Notes under the pieces: generated by a model | What the model was told of the DNA's origin: nothing | The model's database searches: none | Seen by the model: the letters and a program-made list of their open reading frames with translations, nothing else | Part shown: positions 38,731 to 48,232 of the stretch, one piece after another | Position numbering within the stretch: the stretch's first letter is position 1 | Layout: each line of letters opens with the position of its first letter | Program-made: the position numbers and the translations under genes | From: Vibrio sinaloensis | Lineage (GTDB): Bacteria; Pseudomonadota; Gammaproteobacteria; Enterobacterales; Vibrionaceae | Direction: 5' to 3' | NCBI RefSeq assembly: GCF_000808535.1 | Contig: NZ_JWLV01000001.1 | Location: 310,001-374,000 of the forward strand | Length of the DNA stretch: 64,000 nt

Positions 38731-39285
38731 AATATTTACCCTTAATTAAGATGGCGCGCATCCTACTCCTCAATCATTTATAATCAATCTCCCCCACTCC
38801 ACATTTGACAGAAACTTAACTGTGTTAAGGCTCTGTTTTTAATAGCTTATTTTGCAACCAACCCAGACAAAATCGCTCATTCACCCAAGAAATCTAACTC
38901 ATCATTAAAACATCACCCAATATGCATCGGGTAACACATTTGTTATATACAAATCACTAATAAATACGCCAAAAAACTGGCTGTTATCTGGTCAAATTAT
39001 AAACAGATAGTTTTATCAACCATGCAAATGTTAAAAATAATGCATCACACCAGCGGCTTGTGATTGGTCTATATCTCTACATAAACACATAAAAGCAGCG
39101 AAAAAGTTTAAAATTACCGATCATTGTTAGTAAAAATCAGAACTGTTTTCTAAGTCATGTTTTCCGACAAAGATGTTGCGAACTAATAGATAAAATGAAT
39201 AATAGCAGTTGTTACACACATGTAACAAAACACAACATCATATAAATATTATTCATATAAACTTTAATGCACAGGCAGGAAAAGC
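38731..39285. other. Divergent promoter region of DUF3332 and AlsT genes
   Basis: 555 bp, strongly AT-rich, no credible ORF. It should contain both promoters. I looked for a glycine-riboswitch-type aptamer, known upstream of some AlsT genes, and did not find its conserved blocks. Confidence 0.4.
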
Positions 39286-40836
39286 ATGACAAAGCGTATC
39301 TCGCTTGCCCTTTTGGCGAGCACATTTGCAGGTAGCGCTGCGGCTTCCAACTTGGATGACAAGATCAACGAAGTAGTAGCACCCATCGTCAACCCATTTG
39401 TAGGAATGATCTTCTCGACCATTCCTTTCCCTTTTACTGACGTACAGGTGCCGTGGATCGTTCTTTGGTTGGTTGTAGCAGCTCTTTTCTTCACGTTTTA
39501 CCTTGGCTTCATCAATGTTCGCGGTTTCAAGCACGCGGTGCAGTTGGTGTCTGGTAAATTCTCTGATCCAAAAGCAAAAGAAGAGGGTGAAGTATCCCAT
39601 TTCCAAGCTCTAACAACGGCGTTATCGGGCACCGTTGGTCTAGGTAACATCGCAGGTGTTGCGGTCGCTGTCTCTATTGGTGGCGCAGGTGCAACATTCT
39701 GGATGATACTTGCCGGCCTACTTGGTATGTCCAGTAAGTTTGTAGAGTGTGCTCTTGGTGTGAAATACCGAAACACAAACCCTGATGGCTCCGTTTCAGG
39801 TGGTCCTATGTACTACCTGAGCAAAGGTCTGGCGAATCGCGGCAATGCAGCATTTGGTCGTACTCTTGCGGTACTCTTCTCTGTGTTCGCAATTGGTGGT
39901 TCTCTTGGTGGCGGTAACATGTTCCAAGCAAACCAAGCGTTCAAACAGGTTGTAGGCGTAACGGGTGGCGACGCTTCATTCTTCGCAGACAAAGGTTGGT
40001 TGTTCGGTCTGATCCTAGCGGTTATCGTTGGTATCGTTATCATCGGTGGTATCAAATCTATCGCGAAAGTGACTGAGAAAGTTGTTCCATTTATGGCAAC
40101 GATCTACGTTGGTGCAGCGCTGGTTATCCTACTGATTAACTTTGATAAGATTGATGACGCATTTGGCGCAATCTTCCACGGTGCATTCACTGGTGAAGGT
40201 ATTGCAGGTGGTGTTATCGGCGTGCTTATCCAGGGCTTTAAACGTGCAGCGTTCTCGAACGAAGCGGGTGTCGGTTCTGCGGCGATTGCTCACGCAGCAG
40301 TAAAAACCAAAGAGCCAATGTCTGAAGGTTTTGTCTCTCTATTAGAACCTTTCATCGACACGGTTGTTATCTGTACCATGACCGCATTGGTTATCATCAT
40401 TACCGGTTACCTTGATACTGACCACGGCCTTGCGGGCGTTGAGCTAACTTCAGCGGCATTTGGTAGCGCAATTAGCTGGTTCCCATACGTTCTTGCCATT
40501 GCGGTTGTTCTGTTCGCCTTCTCTACCATGATCTCTTGGTCATACTACGGCTTGAAAGCGTGGACTTACCTATTCGGTGAGAGCAAAACAGCAGAGCTTA
40601 TCTTCAAGGTGAAATTCTGTGTGTTTGTTGTTATCGGTGCGGCAATGAACCTAGGTCCTGTTATCGACTTCTCAGATGCAATGATCTTCGCGATGGCGTT
40701 GGTGAACATTGTTGGTCTATACATCTTGGTTCCTGAAGTGAAACGTGATCTAGCGGATTACCTAGAGCGTTTCAACGCGGGCAAAGTGTACAAAGTACAA
40801 CAGAAGCAAAACTTAACGGAGCAGCCAGAGTCTTAA
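39286..40836 (+). CDS. Sodium:alanine/glycine symporter (AGCS family)
   Basis: 516 residues. The core matches AlsT/DagA: the [19 protein letters not shown] block near 110-128, [11 protein letters not shown] and [16 protein letters not shown]. The protein imports alanine or glycine with Na+. Unusually, it starts with a signal-peptide-like segment, [20 protein letters not shown], before the first core helix, and this lies outside the usual AGCS boundary. It is a single gene with its own terminator. Which amino acid is preferred cannot be read from sequence. Confidence 0.93.
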   Translation: MTKRISLALLASTFAGSAAASNLDDKINEVVAPIVNPFVGMIFSTIPFPFTDVQVPWIVLWLVVAALFFTFYLGFINVRGFKHAVQLVSGKFSDPKAKEEGEVSHFQALTTALSGTVGLGNIAGVAVAVSIGGAGATFWMILAGLLGMSSKFVECALGVKYRNTNPDGSVSGGPMYYLSKGLANRGNAAFGRTLAVLFSVFAIGGSLGGGNMFQANQAFKQVVGVTGGDASFFADKGWLFGLILAVIVGIVIIGGIKSIAKVTEKVVPFMATIYVGAALVILLINFDKIDDAFGAIFHGAFTGEGIAGGVIGVLIQGFKRAAFSNEAGVGSAAIAHAAVKTKEPMSEGFVSLLEPFIDTVVICTMTALVIIITGYLDTDHGLAGVELTSAAFGSAISWFPYVLAIAVVLFAFSTMISWSYYGLKAWTYLFGESKTAELIFKVKFCVFVVIGAAMNLGPVIDFSDAMIFAMALVNIVGLYILVPEVKRDLADYLERFNAGKVYKVQQKQNLTEQPES

Positions 40837-40853
40837 TGGCAAGCTCTTAGCAA

Positions 40854-40880
40854 AACAGCAGGTCTTGGCCTGCTGTTTTT
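40854..40880 (+). terminator. Terminator after AlsT-type symporter gene
   Basis: AACAGCAGG and CCTGCTGTT with a 6-base loop, followed by TTTG TTTT on the plus strand. Confidence 0.9.
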
Positions 40881-41277
40881 GTTTTGACGAGTTTGATTTT
40901 ATTTACTGGCAATACTTTCGATTACAGGCAATAACTCTATATCTATTGAACCCAAAAGCTTCAAACTGGCACTTCCTGCTGACAAATCACTTAATGTAAA
41001 TCGTGATTTACTCTCTCCCTCAAGACAAAATTAAGCACAATTTAACATATTGGTTACACTTACCTTAAACCGTAGATACCAATATTCATTGCTAGATTGT
41101 TGTGTATTGGCAGTTGAAAAGTACGTGGTGAGAATCATCTTTGGTAATTTGTTTCAAATGAGACCTCCACGACTCACTCAAAGGTATCTACCTTGGCTAA
41201 AGCCGAAACATGGCGTTAGTCAGCTATGCGTTTGATTTGGTGCGATCCACCGGACAAAGGCGATGAAGGAGATTCCG
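40881..41277. promoter_or_regulatory. Promoter region of the E1-E2 operon with a perfect palindrome
   Basis: About 400 bp. GTAAATC-GT-GATTTAC at 40996-41011 is a perfect 7+7 inverted repeat, about 270 bp before the E1alpha start. A match to the first ten bases of the citrate-island element except the last (ATGGCGTTAG, 41210) is probably chance. Confidence 0.45.
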
Positions 41278-42369
41278 ATGAACGTACAAGCTCTACCCAT
41301 GCTGCGATTTATCGACCATTTGGGTGAATCTGTCAATCAATTACCAAGCTGGGCAGATTCCGCAACCTTAACGCAGTACTACAAAGACATGGTAATGTCG
41401 CGAACCTACGACAACAAAGCCGTCGCACTCCAGCGCACTGGCAAACTGGGCACCTACCCCTCTCACTTAGGCGCCGAAGCGTATGGCGTTGCCATTGGTC
41501 ATGCCATGCACCCAAACGACGTGTTTATCCCCTACTACCGAGATATGCCAGCGATGTGGGTGCGCGGTGTGCCAATGGAAAAAAATTTGCAGTATTGGGG
41601 CGGTGATGAACGAGGCAGTGATTTCAACGCCAAAGATGGAACACCCAGTGCAGATTTGCCTTTCTGTGTCCCGATTGCCACTCAATGCACCCATGCCGTT
41701 GGCGTCGCTTCCGCGCTGAAAATCGAAGGCAATCACCGAGTTGCTCTTGTCACCTGTGGTGATGGCGCAACCTCCAAAGGCGACTTTTTAGAGTCCATCA
41801 ACTGCGCAGGAGCATGGAATTTACCCTTGGTCTTTGTCGTCAACAATAACCAATGGGCCATTTCCGTCCCTCGTCAGCTCCAGTGCGCGGCCGATTTTCT
41901 TGCCGAAAAAGCCAAGGGCGCAGGTATCGAGGGTATCACGGTTGACGGCAACGACATTGTCGCTATGCATGATGCCGTACTTACCGCCTTAGACCGAGCA
42001 AGAAAAGGCAAAGGCCCGACTTTGATTGAAGCGATCAGTTATCGCCTTAGCGATCATACCACCGCCGATGATGCGACTCGCTACCGCAGCGACGACGAAC
42101 TCAAGCAAGCGTGGCAATATGAACCCATTTCGCGCCTCAAACAACACCTGTCCCAAACGGGGGCATGGGATGAAAGCCAAGATGAGTCGTGGCTCAAAGC
42201 ATGCAAAGAAACCGTTGAGCAAGCCGTTGCCAACTACTTGAGCATTGTCCCCGAGGCACCAGAAACCGCGTTTGACTACCTTTATGAAACCGCCCCTGTC
42301 GAACTCAATGAACAGCGAGACGCTTTGATCAACAAGGCAATGCGAATGCAAGGAGGTCATCATGGCTGA
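41278..42369 (+). CDS. 2-oxoacid dehydrogenase E1 component, alpha subunit
   Basis: 363 residues from the ATG at 41278, which has AAGGAG 6 bases upstream. The frame opens at 41263. The thiamine-diphosphate motif GDGATSKGDFLES with downstream VNNNQWAIS is clear, and YRLSDHTTADDATRYR is the phosphorylation-loop region of the family. It catalyses decarboxylation of pyruvate or a branched-chain 2-oxoacid with the beta subunit. The heterodimeric E1 differs from the homodimeric AceE of enterics. Its gene overlaps the beta gene by 8 bp. Whether the substrate is pyruvate, a branched-chain oxoacid or acetoin cannot be settled by eye. Confidence 0.9.
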   Translation: MNVQALPMLRFIDHLGESVNQLPSWADSATLTQYYKDMVMSRTYDNKAVALQRTGKLGTYPSHLGAEAYGVAIGHAMHPNDVFIPYYRDMPAMWVRGVPMEKNLQYWGGDERGSDFNAKDGTPSADLPFCVPIATQCTHAVGVASALKIEGNHRVALVTCGDGATSKGDFLESINCAGAWNLPLVFVVNNNQWAISVPRQLQCAADFLAEKAKGAGIEGITVDGNDIVAMHDAVLTALDRARKGKGPTLIEAISYRLSDHTTADDATRYRSDDELKQAWQYEPISRLKQHLSQTGAWDESQDESWLKACKETVEQAVANYLSIVPEAPETAFDYLYETAPVELNEQRDALINKAMRMQGGHHG

Positions 42370-43345
42370 AATGACTCTCGTTGAAGCGGTCAACCTCGCC
42401 CTCCACCACGAAATGGCAAAAGATGCCAACGTGATTGTGCTTGGCGAGGATGTCGGTGATAACGGCGGCGTATTTCGCGCAACCGTAGGCTTAAAAGAGA
42501 AGTTCGGCTTACGACGCGTGATCGACTCCCCTTTAGCAGAAGCGTTGATAGGTGGCGTAGCTGTGGGAATGGCAACCCAAGGTTTGCGCCCTGTTGCTGA
42601 GTTCCAGTTTCAAGGATTTGTTTTTCCGGCTATGGAACACTTAATGTGTCATGCAGCCCGAATGCGCAACCGAACTCGTGGCCGACTCACCTGCCCTGCG
42701 GTCTTCCGTGCTCCCTTTGGCGGTGGGATTCATGCCCCAGAACATCACTCTGAAAGTATCGAAGCCTTGTTCGCTCATATTCCGGGCTTCAAAGTTGTGA
42801 TTCCTTCTTCGCCCCAGCGCGCTTACGGTTTGTTGCTCGCCTCTATTCGCAGCAATGATCCGATTCTCTTTTTTGAACCCAAACGCATCTATCGAACCGT
42901 CAAGTCAGAGGTGGTCGACAGCGGCGAAGCGCTCCCGCTCGACACGTGCTTTACGTTAAGAAAAGGGCGCGACATCACACTTGTCACATGGGGCGCGTGC
43001 GTTGTTGAGTCGTTGCAAGCGGCCGAAACCCTATCCAAACAAGGGGTTGAGGTTGAAGTCATCGATCTGGCAAGCATCAAACCTCTCGATATGGACACCA
43101 TATTAAAGTCACTGGAAAAAACCGGACGACTGCTCGTGGTACATGAAGCGAGTCGAAGCGGCGGCGTTGGCGCAGAGATCATTACTCGGGTGGCGGAAAA
43201 AGCGTTGTGTATTCTCAAAGCGCCACCAAAACGGGTCACAGGGATGGATACCATCATGCCCTATTACCGAAATGAAGATTACTTCATGATTCAAGAGCAA
43301 GACATTGTCTTAGCAGCCAAAGAGCTAGTGGAGGGCTGGAAATGA
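42362..43345 (+). CDS. 2-oxoacid dehydrogenase E1 component, beta subunit
   Basis: 327 residues, normal for E1beta. It begins MAEMTLVEAVNLALHHEM, contains GEDVGDNGGVFRAT, then DSPLAEALIGGVAVGMA, FGGGIHAPEHHSE and VHEASRSGGVGAEI. It completes the E1 active site with the alpha subunit. It overlaps E1alpha by 8 bp and E2 by 4 bp, so the three are one operon. Confidence 0.93.
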   Translation: MAEMTLVEAVNLALHHEMAKDANVIVLGEDVGDNGGVFRATVGLKEKFGLRRVIDSPLAEALIGGVAVGMATQGLRPVAEFQFQGFVFPAMEHLMCHAARMRNRTRGRLTCPAVFRAPFGGGIHAPEHHSESIEALFAHIPGFKVVIPSSPQRAYGLLLASIRSNDPILFFEPKRIYRTVKSEVVDSGEALPLDTCFTLRKGRDITLVTWGACVVESLQAAETLSKQGVEVEVIDLASIKPLDMDTILKSLEKTGRLLVVHEASRSGGVGAEIITRVAEKALCILKAPPKRVTGMDTIMPYYRNEDYFMIQEQDIVLAAKELVEGWK

Positions 43346-44472
43346 AACGCTTCTTACTACCCGATTTAGGCGAAGGATTAGCCGAATCAGAAATTATCGA
43401 ATGGCATGTCAACGAAGGCGATCATGTCGAGTTGGATCAAACCGTATTAACAGTGGAAACAGCCAAAGCGGTTGTCGAAGTTCCTGCGCCTTATAGCGGC
43501 ACGATCATCAAGCGATACGGTAACGAAGGCGACGTCGTCAACATTGGCGCGTTGTTGTTGGAAATTGAAGAGAGCGAAGCCGCGGTGTCGGTTGCCTCGA
43601 CTCAAACGGCAGACGCAGCAACGGTTGTCGGCAATGTTTCTCAAGCGGCTCACCACGTTGCCGTGGACAATTTTTGGGTCGGAAATGACAGCAACCATAA
43701 TGATTCATCACCCGTGATCGCCATGCCCTCGGCACGCTTATTGGCGAAAAAACTCGGCGTGAATATTGATAGCATTGAAGGTACGGGTGATAAAGGCTTG
43801 ATCACCGACGATGATATCTATCATGAGGCAGGAAGGCAGCAGCCCGGTACCGAAGTGCTCAAAGGGGCGCGTCGCACTATGGTTTCAACCATGACAGAAT
43901 CCCACCACAATGTTGCTTCCGTCACCATCACTGAGGAAGCCAATTTAATCAATTGGCCAGAAGGCGAAGACATCTCCTCTCGGTTGATTCAAGCTGTGGT
44001 CTACGCGTGCCAAAAAGAACCCGCTTTGAATGCCTGGTTTGATGCCGATACCATGACGCGCTGCGTGTATAGCACCGTCAACATCGGGATCGCTGTCGAT
44101 AGTGCTCACGGTTTATACGTTCCGGTACTTCGTCACGCTGATACGCAGAATCCAGAGCAAGTCCGGCAGTGGCTTAATGAAACCGTCAAAGGCATTCGAG
44201 AGCGAAAAATAGGCAGAGAGCAACTGCAACACGCTACTATTACGTTGTCAAATTTTGGTGCCATCGCGGGTATTTACGCTACGCCCGTTGTTTCGCCGCC
44301 ACAAGTTGCTATTGTTGGCGCTGGCCGAATCATCGACAAACTCACTCTGGTTAACAACCAGCCTGTGATGACTAAAGCAATGCCACTTTCTATCACCTTC
44401 GACCATAGAGCCTGTACCGGAGGAGAAGCCGCGCGCTTTACCAAAAAGTTGGTGGAACACCTCGAGAAATAG
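43342..44472 (+). CDS. 2-oxoacid dehydrogenase E2 component (dihydrolipoyl acyltransferase)
   Basis: 376 residues. One lipoyl domain at the N-terminus carries Lys42 in VETAKAVVEV, an ETAKA variant of the usual ETDKA. A peripheral subunit-binding domain (about 128-162: MPSARLLAKKLGVNIDSIEG) follows, and a catalytic domain ends in FDHRACTGGEAARF with the active-site His. With only one lipoyl domain and short linkers, it is smaller than AceF. No E3 gene is next to it, so the complex must borrow dihydrolipoamide dehydrogenase from elsewhere. Confidence 0.92.
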   Translation: MKRFLLPDLGEGLAESEIIEWHVNEGDHVELDQTVLTVETAKAVVEVPAPYSGTIIKRYGNEGDVVNIGALLLEIEESEAAVSVASTQTADAATVVGNVSQAAHHVAVDNFWVGNDSNHNDSSPVIAMPSARLLAKKLGVNIDSIEGTGDKGLITDDDIYHEAGRQQPGTEVLKGARRTMVSTMTESHHNVASVTITEEANLINWPEGEDISSRLIQAVVYACQKEPALNAWFDADTMTRCVYSTVNIGIAVDSAHGLYVPVLRHADTQNPEQVRQWLNETVKGIRERKIGREQLQHATITLSNFGAIAGIYATPVVSPPQVAIVGAGRIIDKLTLVNNQPVMTKAMPLSITFDHRACTGGEAARFTKKLVEHLEK

Positions 44473-44486
44473 CACTGCAACCCAAA

Positions 44487-44515
44487 AAAACGCCGAATCA
44501 AAATTCGGCGTTTTG
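44487..44515. terminator. Bidirectional terminator between E2 and chemoreceptor genes
   Basis: AAAACGCCGAAT and ATTCGGCGTTTT form a near-perfect 12-bp stem with A- and T-tracts. Confidence 0.9.
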
Positions 44516-44522
44516 CTAACGG

Positions 44523-46169
44523 TTAGATTTTGAAGTTGCCCACCAACCCATCGAGTTGTTTGGAAAGCTGCATGAGATGTTCGCTGCTGGCGTTCAATTG
44601 TTCAGCGACCTGAGCGGTTTCACCCGTGAACTGATTGATTTCTTCAACGTTGCGATTAATTTCACCCACCACGCTCGATTGCTCTTCGGTTGCCGTTGCC
44701 ACTTGAATATTTTGATCACTGATATGAGTGATGTGCTGCTCTATCTGCTGCAATGATTCGTTCGCTTCAGCCGCACTGGTGACCACAAGCAAGCTTTGAT
44801 CTCGACCATTTACCATTGCGCTCACCGCACGATTGGACTCACCCTGCAAGCGGTCAATCACGCCTTGAATTTCCTCAGTCGAGTCCGCCGACAAGCTGGC
44901 TAACTTTCGTACTTCATCCGCTACGACAGCAAATCCTCGACCTTGCTCACCCGCGCGGGCGGCTTCTATCGCAGCATTGAGTGCCAGCAAGTTCGTTTGT
45001 TCTGAAATTCCGCGAATCGTATCCAAAATCGAACTGATATCTTCAACTTGATTGGCGAGGGACGTCACCACTTCGCTCGCCTGCTCTAGCTCTCGTTTTA
45101 GCTCGCTAATTTGCTCACCCGCACTGCCAACAACGTGCGAACCCGATTGCGCTTGGCATGTCGCTTCTTTGGCGACTTCGGCGGCTTGCGCTGCATTGGT
45201 AGCAATTTCACTCACTGTCGCCCCAAGCTGATGAATCGCTGTCGCGACTTGTGTCGTTCTATCGCGCTGGTTGGTGCAATGCCCTTGCGTAAGCCCTGCA
45301 TGTTCAGAGACTTGTCGCGCGGTCATCGCCAGTTGTGTAGAGTTCATCGCCACATCTTTGATCGACTCATGCACGCGGCTTACAAAGGCGTTAAAACTGG
45401 CCGCTATCGATGAAAGCTCATCTTTACCGTCTAGCTCTAAACGTGTATCCAACGCCATGTTATCCGCAGCATGGGAAATGGAGTTTTGTAAGTAGGCGAC
45501 ACGACGCTTTAGGCTCAACACAGTAACAGCGGAAATAATCAATGAAATGACTAACCCCATCCCGATGATGGTGAACAGCTGGGTTTGGCCAACACTGTAA
45601 TCTTGTTCACTCTGCGCGTATTGGGCCTCGGCCTGAACCAGCAAGGTATCGAGAATCTTGTTGGCGTGATTTTTCAGCACACCATAAGTTTTCGCATATT
45701 TCGCTTTGTAGATTTGGCGAGCACTTTCGAGATCATTGTTTTCCAGCACGGCAAGCATCGGCGTAAGCTCCTCTGCGACCATACGTTCAAACTCACGTAA
45801 TAATTTGCTCACCTCTTGCTTAAGCTCGGGTGTGGCTTGCGCTTGTACCGCGTATTCAATCGCTTGGCGCATTTCGGGGATGTCTTCTTCTCGCGTTTCC
45901 TTCACGCGAGTTAATACACCTTTTTTGTCACGTAGGGAGCTATCTTGCAGCAGCATCATATCGATACCCACACGCATTCGCGGGATCCGCGAGGCCACTT
46001 CAGCCATGGATCGCATCGGCGCAGACGTGTTGAGGAAGAGTTTCTCTGATTGGAGCTGAATTCGAGACATACTGTTGAAACCCGTGATGCCGATGATAAT
46101 CAGTGCTAAACATGGCAGAAGTACCGCAAAAATAAGGCGGCTTTGTAGGGTAAACTTATTGGCAAACAT
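44523..46169 (-). CDS. Methyl-accepting chemotaxis protein
   Basis: 548 residues, standard size. The first membrane helix is near 12-32. A four-helix-bundle type periplasmic sensor of about 160 residues and a second helix (about 192-212) follow, then HAMP. The signalling tip is [20 protein letters not shown]. It ends GLVGNFKI and lacks a CheR-binding pentapeptide. Ligand unknown. It lies between the E2 gene and etfA but is read as its own unit. Confidence 0.93.
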   Translation of the reverse strand: MFANKFTLQSRLIFAVLLPCLALIIIGITGFNSMSRIQLQSEKLFLNTSAPMRSMAEVASRIPRMRVGIDMMLLQDSSLRDKKGVLTRVKETREEDIPEMRQAIEYAVQAQATPELKQEVSKLLREFERMVAEELTPMLAVLENNDLESARQIYKAKYAKTYGVLKNHANKILDTLLVQAEAQYAQSEQDYSVGQTQLFTIIGMGLVISLIISAVTVLSLKRRVAYLQNSISHAADNMALDTRLELDGKDELSSIAASFNAFVSRVHESIKDVAMNSTQLAMTARQVSEHAGLTQGHCTNQRDRTTQVATAIHQLGATVSEIATNAAQAAEVAKEATCQAQSGSHVVGSAGEQISELKRELEQASEVVTSLANQVEDISSILDTIRGISEQTNLLALNAAIEAARAGEQGRGFAVVADEVRKLASLSADSTEEIQGVIDRLQGESNRAVSAMVNGRDQSLLVVTSAAEANESLQQIEQHITHISDQNIQVATATEEQSSVVGEINRNVEEINQFTGETAQVAEQLNASSEHLMQLSKQLDGLVGNFKI

Positions 46170-46302
46170 TGTCGTTCCTTCTTACAACTTTATTATTATT
46201 GTTACAATTTATACTTTTGATGATAACGACATGCTTGGGTATGAGACACCTTTCTTAATGCTGTTTATGTCAATCAATGACGTTTATGGTTTTTATGTAC
46301 AA

Positions 46303-46339
46303 AAGCCTTGAGGCGACCTCCAAATCGCGCTCAAGGCTT
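46303..46339 (-). terminator. Terminator of etfBA
   Basis: AAGCCTTGAGGCG paired imperfectly with CGCGCTCAAGGCTT, followed by TTTTGT on the minus strand, about 20 bp past the etfA stop. Confidence 0.8.
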
Positions 46340-46357
46340 GCGGTGAAAAGCGCTCTG

Positions 46358-47317
46358 TTAGTGAGCCAGTAAATTGTTGAGTTTGGGCAATATTTCAAAC
46401 AAATCGCCGACCAAACCGTAATCCGCCACCTCGAAAATCGGCGCATCTGGGTCACTGTTGATTGCAACCACCACCTTCGATGCCTTCATGCCTGCAACAT
46501 GCTGAATCGCCCCGGAGATTCCCACCGCGATGTAGAGATCCGGCGCAACAATCTTACCAGTTTGACCCACTTGCAGATCGTTGGATACGTAACCCGCATC
46601 GACTGCGGCCCTTGATGCGCCAATCGCAGCATGTAAGCTATCCGCAAGGGATTCAACTAGGGCAAAGTTCTCTTTACTGCCAACACCTCGACCGCCGGAC
46701 ACAACCACACTGGCTGACGTCAAATCCGGTCTAGCACTCTCTGTTCGTTGCTGCCCCACCAGCTCAGTGTTAATCACGGGCAGGCTCACCTCGACAGGGA
46801 CAATTTCACTGTTTGGTTGAACGCCAAGTGACACCTTATCAAACGCGGATTCACGCACCGTGATCACCACTTTGTTATCCTGAGAGGTCACTTTAGCCAG
46901 GGCATTGCCGGCGTATATGGGGCGTATCACCGTTCTAGCTGATTCAATGGCAATCACATCAGACAACTGCCCGACATCAAGCAGCGCGGCGACACGCGGT
47001 GACAAATCTTTGCCAAATGAGCTTGCCGGCATCAATAAATGAGAATAAGGCTCCGCCACTTTGGCAACAATGGGCGCGAAACACTCGGCGAGTGGTGTAC
47101 CTAGCGCTGGGTGAGCCGCAGCCAAAACTTTATCGACCTGTTCAATGCTCGCTAATGACTCACCAAGTGACGTGTGGTTTTCACCCAGCAACAGAACATC
47201 CACGCCAGAGCCTGAGATATGCTTTGCGACTTGACGCGCGGCTTCAATGGCCGCGAGCGTGCCAGAAGAGATAGACTGACCATCATGTTCAGCTACAACC
47301 AAAATTCGTTCACTCAT
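46358..47317 (-). CDS. etfA: Electron transfer flavoprotein alpha subunit
   Basis: 319 residues. It begins ERILVVAEHDGQSI. The C-terminal FAD-binding domain shows VVSGGRGVGSKENF, VDAGYVSNDLQVGQTGK and VAISNSDPDAPIF-type sequence (here VAINSDPDAPIFEVADYG). ETF takes electrons from acyl-CoA dehydrogenases and similar flavoenzymes and gives them to ETF-ubiquinone oxidoreductase, whose gene is divergent at 48233. It follows etfB with a 10-bp gap. Confidence 0.95.
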   Translation of the reverse strand: MSERILVVAEHDGQSISSGTLAAIEAARQVAKHISGSGVDVLLLGENHTSLGESLASIEQVDKVLAAAHPALGTPLAECFAPIVAKVAEPYSHLLMPASSFGKDLSPRVAALLDVGQLSDVIAIESARTVIRPIYAGNALAKVTSQDNKVVITVRESAFDKVSLGVQPNSEIVPVEVSLPVINTELVGQQRTESARPDLTSASVVVSGGRGVGSKENFALVESLADSLHAAIGASRAAVDAGYVSNDLQVGQTGKIVAPDLYIAVGISGAIQHVAGMKASKVVVAINSDPDAPIFEVADYGLVGDLFEILPKLNNLLAH

Positions 47318-47327
47318 GATGCCCTCC

Positions 47328-48080
47328 TTACTCGATCACTTTGGCTTCGTTGCGCAGTTTGTCGACCAGTTCCTCGACGGAGCTCACCATCACACCCGCC
47401 TGCTTAACGGGTGGTGCCATCACAGCTTCGATGGTTTGTGTCGGTTGATAGCTAACGCCTAAAGCCTCAAGACTAAGTACCTCCATTGGCTTACGTTTGG
47501 CTTTCATGATATTGGGTAACGACGCATACCTTGGTTCATTTAGGCGCAAGTCGGTGCTCACAATTGCGGGTAACGTAAGCCTAAGCTGCTCTAATCCTCC
47601 ATCGACTTCTCGTTCGACTTCCACATAATCACCGTCGATATTCAACTTGGAAGCAAAGGTCGCTTGTGGACGCTGTGACAAAGCCGCTAACATTTGTGCG
47701 ACTTGATTATTGTCAGTATCGATAGATTGTTTGCCCAGCAAAACCAGTGCTGGCTGCTCTTTACTCATCAGTGCGTTCAGTATTTTCGCAACGCCAAGTG
47801 GCTGACATGTGTTATCAACCTGAACATGAATGGCTCTGTCTGCGCCCAATGCTAAGGCTGAGCGCAACTGCTCTTGGCACGCCTCATCCCCCAGCGATAC
47901 CACGATCACCTCACTGGCGTGTCCAGCTTCTTTGAGTCGTATCGCTTCCTCGACGGCAATTTCGCAAAATGGATTGATGGTCATTTTTACATTTGTGTCT
48001 TCAACACCGCTTCCATCGGCTTTTACCCGAACTTTGGTGTAGGGGTCGATAACTCGTTTTATGGCGACTAGTACTTTCAT
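47328..48080 (-). CDS. etfB: Electron transfer flavoprotein beta subunit
   Basis: 250 residues from the ATG at 48080, chosen because GGAGGG stands 3-4 bases upstream. The frame opens at 48095. It begins MKVLVAIKRVIDPYTKVRVK, and contains NPFCEIAVEEAIRLKEAG and the AMP-binding region LLGKQSIDTDNNQVAQMLA. It is the first gene of etfBA, with a LiuR-like palindrome about 45 bp upstream. Confidence 0.95.
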   Translation of the reverse strand: MKVLVAIKRVIDPYTKVRVKADGSGVEDTNVKMTINPFCEIAVEEAIRLKEAGHASEVIVVSLGDEACQEQLRSALALGADRAIHVQVDNTCQPLGVAKILNALMSKEQPALVLLGKQSIDTDNNQVAQMLAALSQRPQATFASKLNIDGDYVEVEREVDGGLEQLRLTLPAIVSTDLRLNEPRYASLPNIMKAKRKPMEVLSLEALGVSYQPTQTIEAVMAPPVKQAGVMVSSVEELVDKLRNEAKVIE

Positions 48081-48120
48081 ATACCCTCCGGCCAAGTGCG
48101 TTAATTTGAAGCTTAGTAAA

Positions 48121-48138
48121 GTTTACGTTTACGTCAAC
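48121..48138. promoter_or_regulatory. LiuR-like palindromic operator between etfBA and ETF-QO gene
   Basis: TTTACGT-TT-ACGTCAA (48122-48137) is an inverted repeat with one mismatch. From memory it resembles the operator of the MerR-family regulator LiuR, which controls branched-chain amino acid and fatty acid catabolism genes, including etf genes, in gamma-proteobacteria. It lies in the 150-bp divergent promoter region and could control both sides. Confidence 0.55.
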
Positions 48139-48232
48139 TGTAACTATATTTACTCCAAGCTGCCGATTTTCGAGTAACCCTTGTGGTCTTCAAGCGGCTT
48201 GTTGTCATGAAACCAAGTAAAGGTGAAATGCG

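Noticed and set aside
38731..39285. Possible glycine riboswitch before the AlsT-type symporter
   Set aside because: The conserved aptamer blocks were not found. The region is AT-rich without strong stems.
41208..41220. ATGGCGTTAG before the E1 operon, similar to the citrate-island element
   Set aside because: Only ten of the first eleven bases match and the second half of the element is missing. Likely chance.
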